Assembly (NCBI GenBank): GCA_947175805.1
Contig: CAMWOF010000102.1
Location: 1-8,054, forward strand
Direction of reading: 5' to 3'
From: an uncultured Clostridiaceae bacterium
Lineage (GTDB): Bacteria > Bacillota > Clostridia > Lachnospirales > Lachnospiraceae
DNA length: 8,054 nt
In this document: positions 6,735 through 8,054 of the stretch, piece after piece
Layout of the letters: the number at the start of each line of letters is the position of its first letter
How positions within the stretch are numbered: the first letter of the stretch is position 1
Translations under genes and position numbers: made by a program
Notes under the pieces: model-generated
Told to the model about the DNA's origin: nothing
What the model saw: the letters and a program-made list of their open reading frames with translations, nothing else
Databases searched by the model: none

Positions 6735-7024
6735 TTGCGAAACTCTTTATTTCTAAAAACTAGTTGTGGAATATAGACAATATCGCAAGCAGGGTACTTT
6801 GGAGCCGTCGGTACTGGAGCATGAGCATTTAGCGACTGTACTTTAGTCGCTTACATGCGAGCCCTGTCTGCGCCCTTAGTGAGTGCATGCACGAACTTAG
6901 TAGCAGATTGGCGCCGTATTTTGGTGCTCTATGTACCGTTACGAGCGACAAGTAGCGCAAGCGTGCCCTGCGCTGATGTTGTCTATATTCTACAACAGAT
7001 GTGTAAAAAAACAGAGTTTCGCAA
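6735..7024 (+). repeat. 290-bp inverted-repeat element with nested pairing (MITE-like or structured RNA)
   Basis: The ends are perfect 12-bp inverted repeats (TTGCGAAACTCT, 6735-6746, against 7013-7024). After equal 16-base spacers that pair poorly, 6763-6784 pairs with 6975-6996 over 22 positions; the only two non-Watson-Crick positions (6768/6991 and 6781/6978) are G-U pairs if the plus strand is RNA. Further inward, 6789-6795 pairs with 6965-6971, and 6809-6814 plus 6817-6820 pair with 6933-6938 and 6926-6929. A compact hairpin AGCGACT/AGTCGCT (6831-6837 with 6845-6851) is flanked by GCAT/ATGC. No target-site duplication is clear, and no transposase is encoded. A 64-codon frame through it (6855-7049) has no ribosome site and is not a credible gene. 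It resembles dispersed intergenic repeats that I associate with Lachnospiraceae genomes, a recollection that I cannot verify here. Confidence 0.75.
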
Positions 7025-7062
7025 TTATCTATTAGAAGTTACATTATGAAAGGAAGATACGG

Positions 7063-8054
7063 ATGAGGAGAAGAAGGATAAAGAAGACCAGTATTCAGGC
7101 GTTTCTTCTGGCCGCTGTGATGCTGTTTTCCAGCGTGTGTGGACAGTATGGCGGGCAGGTAAACGCACAGGTCAGGGATTTTGCGGAGGATGAAAATGTG
7201 GTGGTCGTGTTGGATCCGGGACATGGCTCATGGAATCCTGGCGCATGTAATAAAAAGTATGGCTTGAAGGAGCGGGAGCTGAATTTGAAGGTTTCCAAAT
7301 ACACAAAGCAGTACCTGGAGCAGTACGAAGGGGTAGAGGTTTATCTGACGCGGAAAACCAACAGCGAGGACTATTCCCTCAAAAAAAGGGCACAGATTGC
7401 CGCCGGCTACAATGCTGACCTGTTAGTGAGCCAGCATTTTGACGGCTCTACCGATAAGTCTCAAAACGGTGCCCATGTGATTGTCAGCAGGTCGAATTAC
7501 ATAAAGGAATACAATGCGGGCTGCGAACAGCTGGGCCGGCTGATTTGCAAAAACCTCCATGCGGCCACCGGCGTCAAGATTCGCTACCCTGGCAGTGGGG
7601 GTGTGCGGACGAGAAAGACGGAGCAGGGAAGAGAGTACACATTTGAAGATGGGACAAAGAGCAAGGCAGATTATTATGGTATTATCCAGAATTCTATTCG
7701 GTTGGGATTTCCGGCAATAATTATCGAACATGCCACATTAACTAATAATAAAGATGCGAAAATGATTAAAAAGGAGTCAACGCTGAAGGCGTTAGCGAAG
7801 GCGGATGCCCTGGCGATTGCACAATACTTTCATTTGGAGAAGCGAAAGAGCGGCGGCGGGGATGTCTCACTCACCTACCGCTGTTCCATGCAGGATATTG
7901 GCTGGCAGGGCTATAAGGGCAGCGGGGAAACCGCTGGCACAATGCAGTTTAAAAAGCAGATGGAGGCACTCTATGTATCCCTGGAAAATGAGGCGACGGA
8001 AACCGCAATTTCCGGTTCGGCATATATCGGCGACGGCGTGGGCTGGAAAGAGGC
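7063..8054 (+). CDS. Secreted N-acetylmuramoyl-L-alanine amidase (Amidase_3) with ChW repeats, partial
   Basis: This protein is predicted to cut the bond between MurNAc and L-Ala of the stem peptide, outside the cell. The 330 codons visible run off the window. The signal peptide is MRRRRIKK plus a hydrophobic stretch (about 11-24), with likely cleavage after VNA (35). Amidase_3 spans about 46-257: Zn ligands His54 (LDPGHG), Glu70 (KERELNL) and His125 (VSQHFDG, where SIHAN is usual), and catalytic Glu222 (IIIEHATLTN). After a GGG linker, 268-315 is a ChW repeat (SMQDIGWQGYKGSGETAGT), and a second begins at about 316 (ISGSAYIGDGVGWKE). ChW repeats are clostridial surface or wall-binding modules. 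The start is supported by AGGAAG (7051-7056) six bases before the ATG. The Cys26 context (SSVC) does not fit a lipobox. The gene is divergent from the muramidase genes, which suggests a shared wall-hydrolysis role. Confidence 0.92.
   Translation, partial: MRRRRIKKTSIQAFLLAAVMLFSSVCGQYGGQVNAQVRDFAEDENVVVVLDPGHGSWNPGACNKKYGLKERELNLKVSKYTKQYLEQYEGVEVYLTRKTNSEDYSLKKRAQIAAGYNADLLVSQHFDGSTDKSQNGAHVIVSRSNYIKEYNAGCEQLGRLICKNLHAATGVKIRYPGSGGVRTRKTEQGREYTFEDGTKSKADYYGIIQNSIRLGFPAIIIEHATLTNNKDAKMIKKESTLKALAKADALAIAQYFHLEKRKSGGGDVSLTYRCSMQDIGWQGYKGSGETAGTMQFKKQMEALYVSLENEATETAISGSAYIGDGVGWKE

Noticed and set aside
6883..6892. Palindrome GTGCATGCAC as a regulatory site
   Set aside because: It lies within the structured repeat element and is probably part of its fold instead of an independent operator.
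6855..7049. 64-codon plus-strand frame upstream of the amidase
   Set aside because: It lies almost wholly inside the inverted-repeat element, has no ribosome site, and its sequence is dictated by the pairing arms.
7046..7066. Six-codon frame (MKGRYG) whose TGA overlaps the amidase ATG
   Set aside because: It has no ribosome site of its own; its ATG precedes the amidase ribosome site, and the overlap is probably chance.
7039..7304. Two minus-strand frames opposite the amidase start
   Set aside because: They overlap a well-supported signal peptide and zinc site on the other strand and show no coding features.

Overview
The window looks like a chromosomal segment of a Gram-positive anaerobe of the Clostridia, most likely a Lachnospiraceae-type gut Firmicute. 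The reasons are secreted GH25 muramidases carrying strings of fibronectin type III (FN3) domains with Lys/Tyr-rich 'YNTKTKKYTKI' loops, an Amidase_3 protein with clostridial ChW repeats, a SpoIID-like protein tail, and strong AGGAGG-type ribosome binding sites. This placement is an inference from protein families; no rRNA or other marker gene is present.

Layout. Positions 1-84 hold the last 27 codons of a gene that resembles the C-terminus of SpoIID/LytB proteins. It overlaps the start of a YihY/BrkB-type membrane protein gene (41-913, +). A strong stem-loop (972-1009) lies between this gene and the convergent minus-strand genes. Next comes a scar of an FN3-coding sequence (1016-1057), which abuts the stop codon of a Gfo/Idh/MocA-family oxidoreductase (1058-2086, -). 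Two paralogous secreted GH25-FN3 proteins follow, 768 aa (2162-4468, -) and 685 aa (4502-6559, -). Reading on the minus strand the order is 685 aa muramidase, 768 aa muramidase, oxidoreductase. The gaps are 33 and 75 nt and no terminator is visible, so one transcript is plausible.

The 503-nt divergent intergenic region (6560-7062) is the most unusual part. Facing the muramidases it has a consensus -10 box overlapped by an 8+8 bp inverted repeat, and a 17-bp palindrome nearer the gene. Facing the amidase it has an extended -10 promoter candidate at 6692-6720. Directly downstream of that promoter lies a 290-bp element (6735-7024) with long terminal inverted repeats and nested pairing. It would therefore form most of the amidase mRNA leader. 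The amidase gene (7063-8054, +) runs off the window in its ChW-repeat region.

Functionally, two muramidases cutting the glycan strand and an amidase cutting the stem peptide form a divergent cell-wall hydrolysis locus, probably used for wall turnover, separation or competition. The oxidoreductase has no evident role in this and may be a passenger inserted beside the remnant of a third muramidase-type gene.
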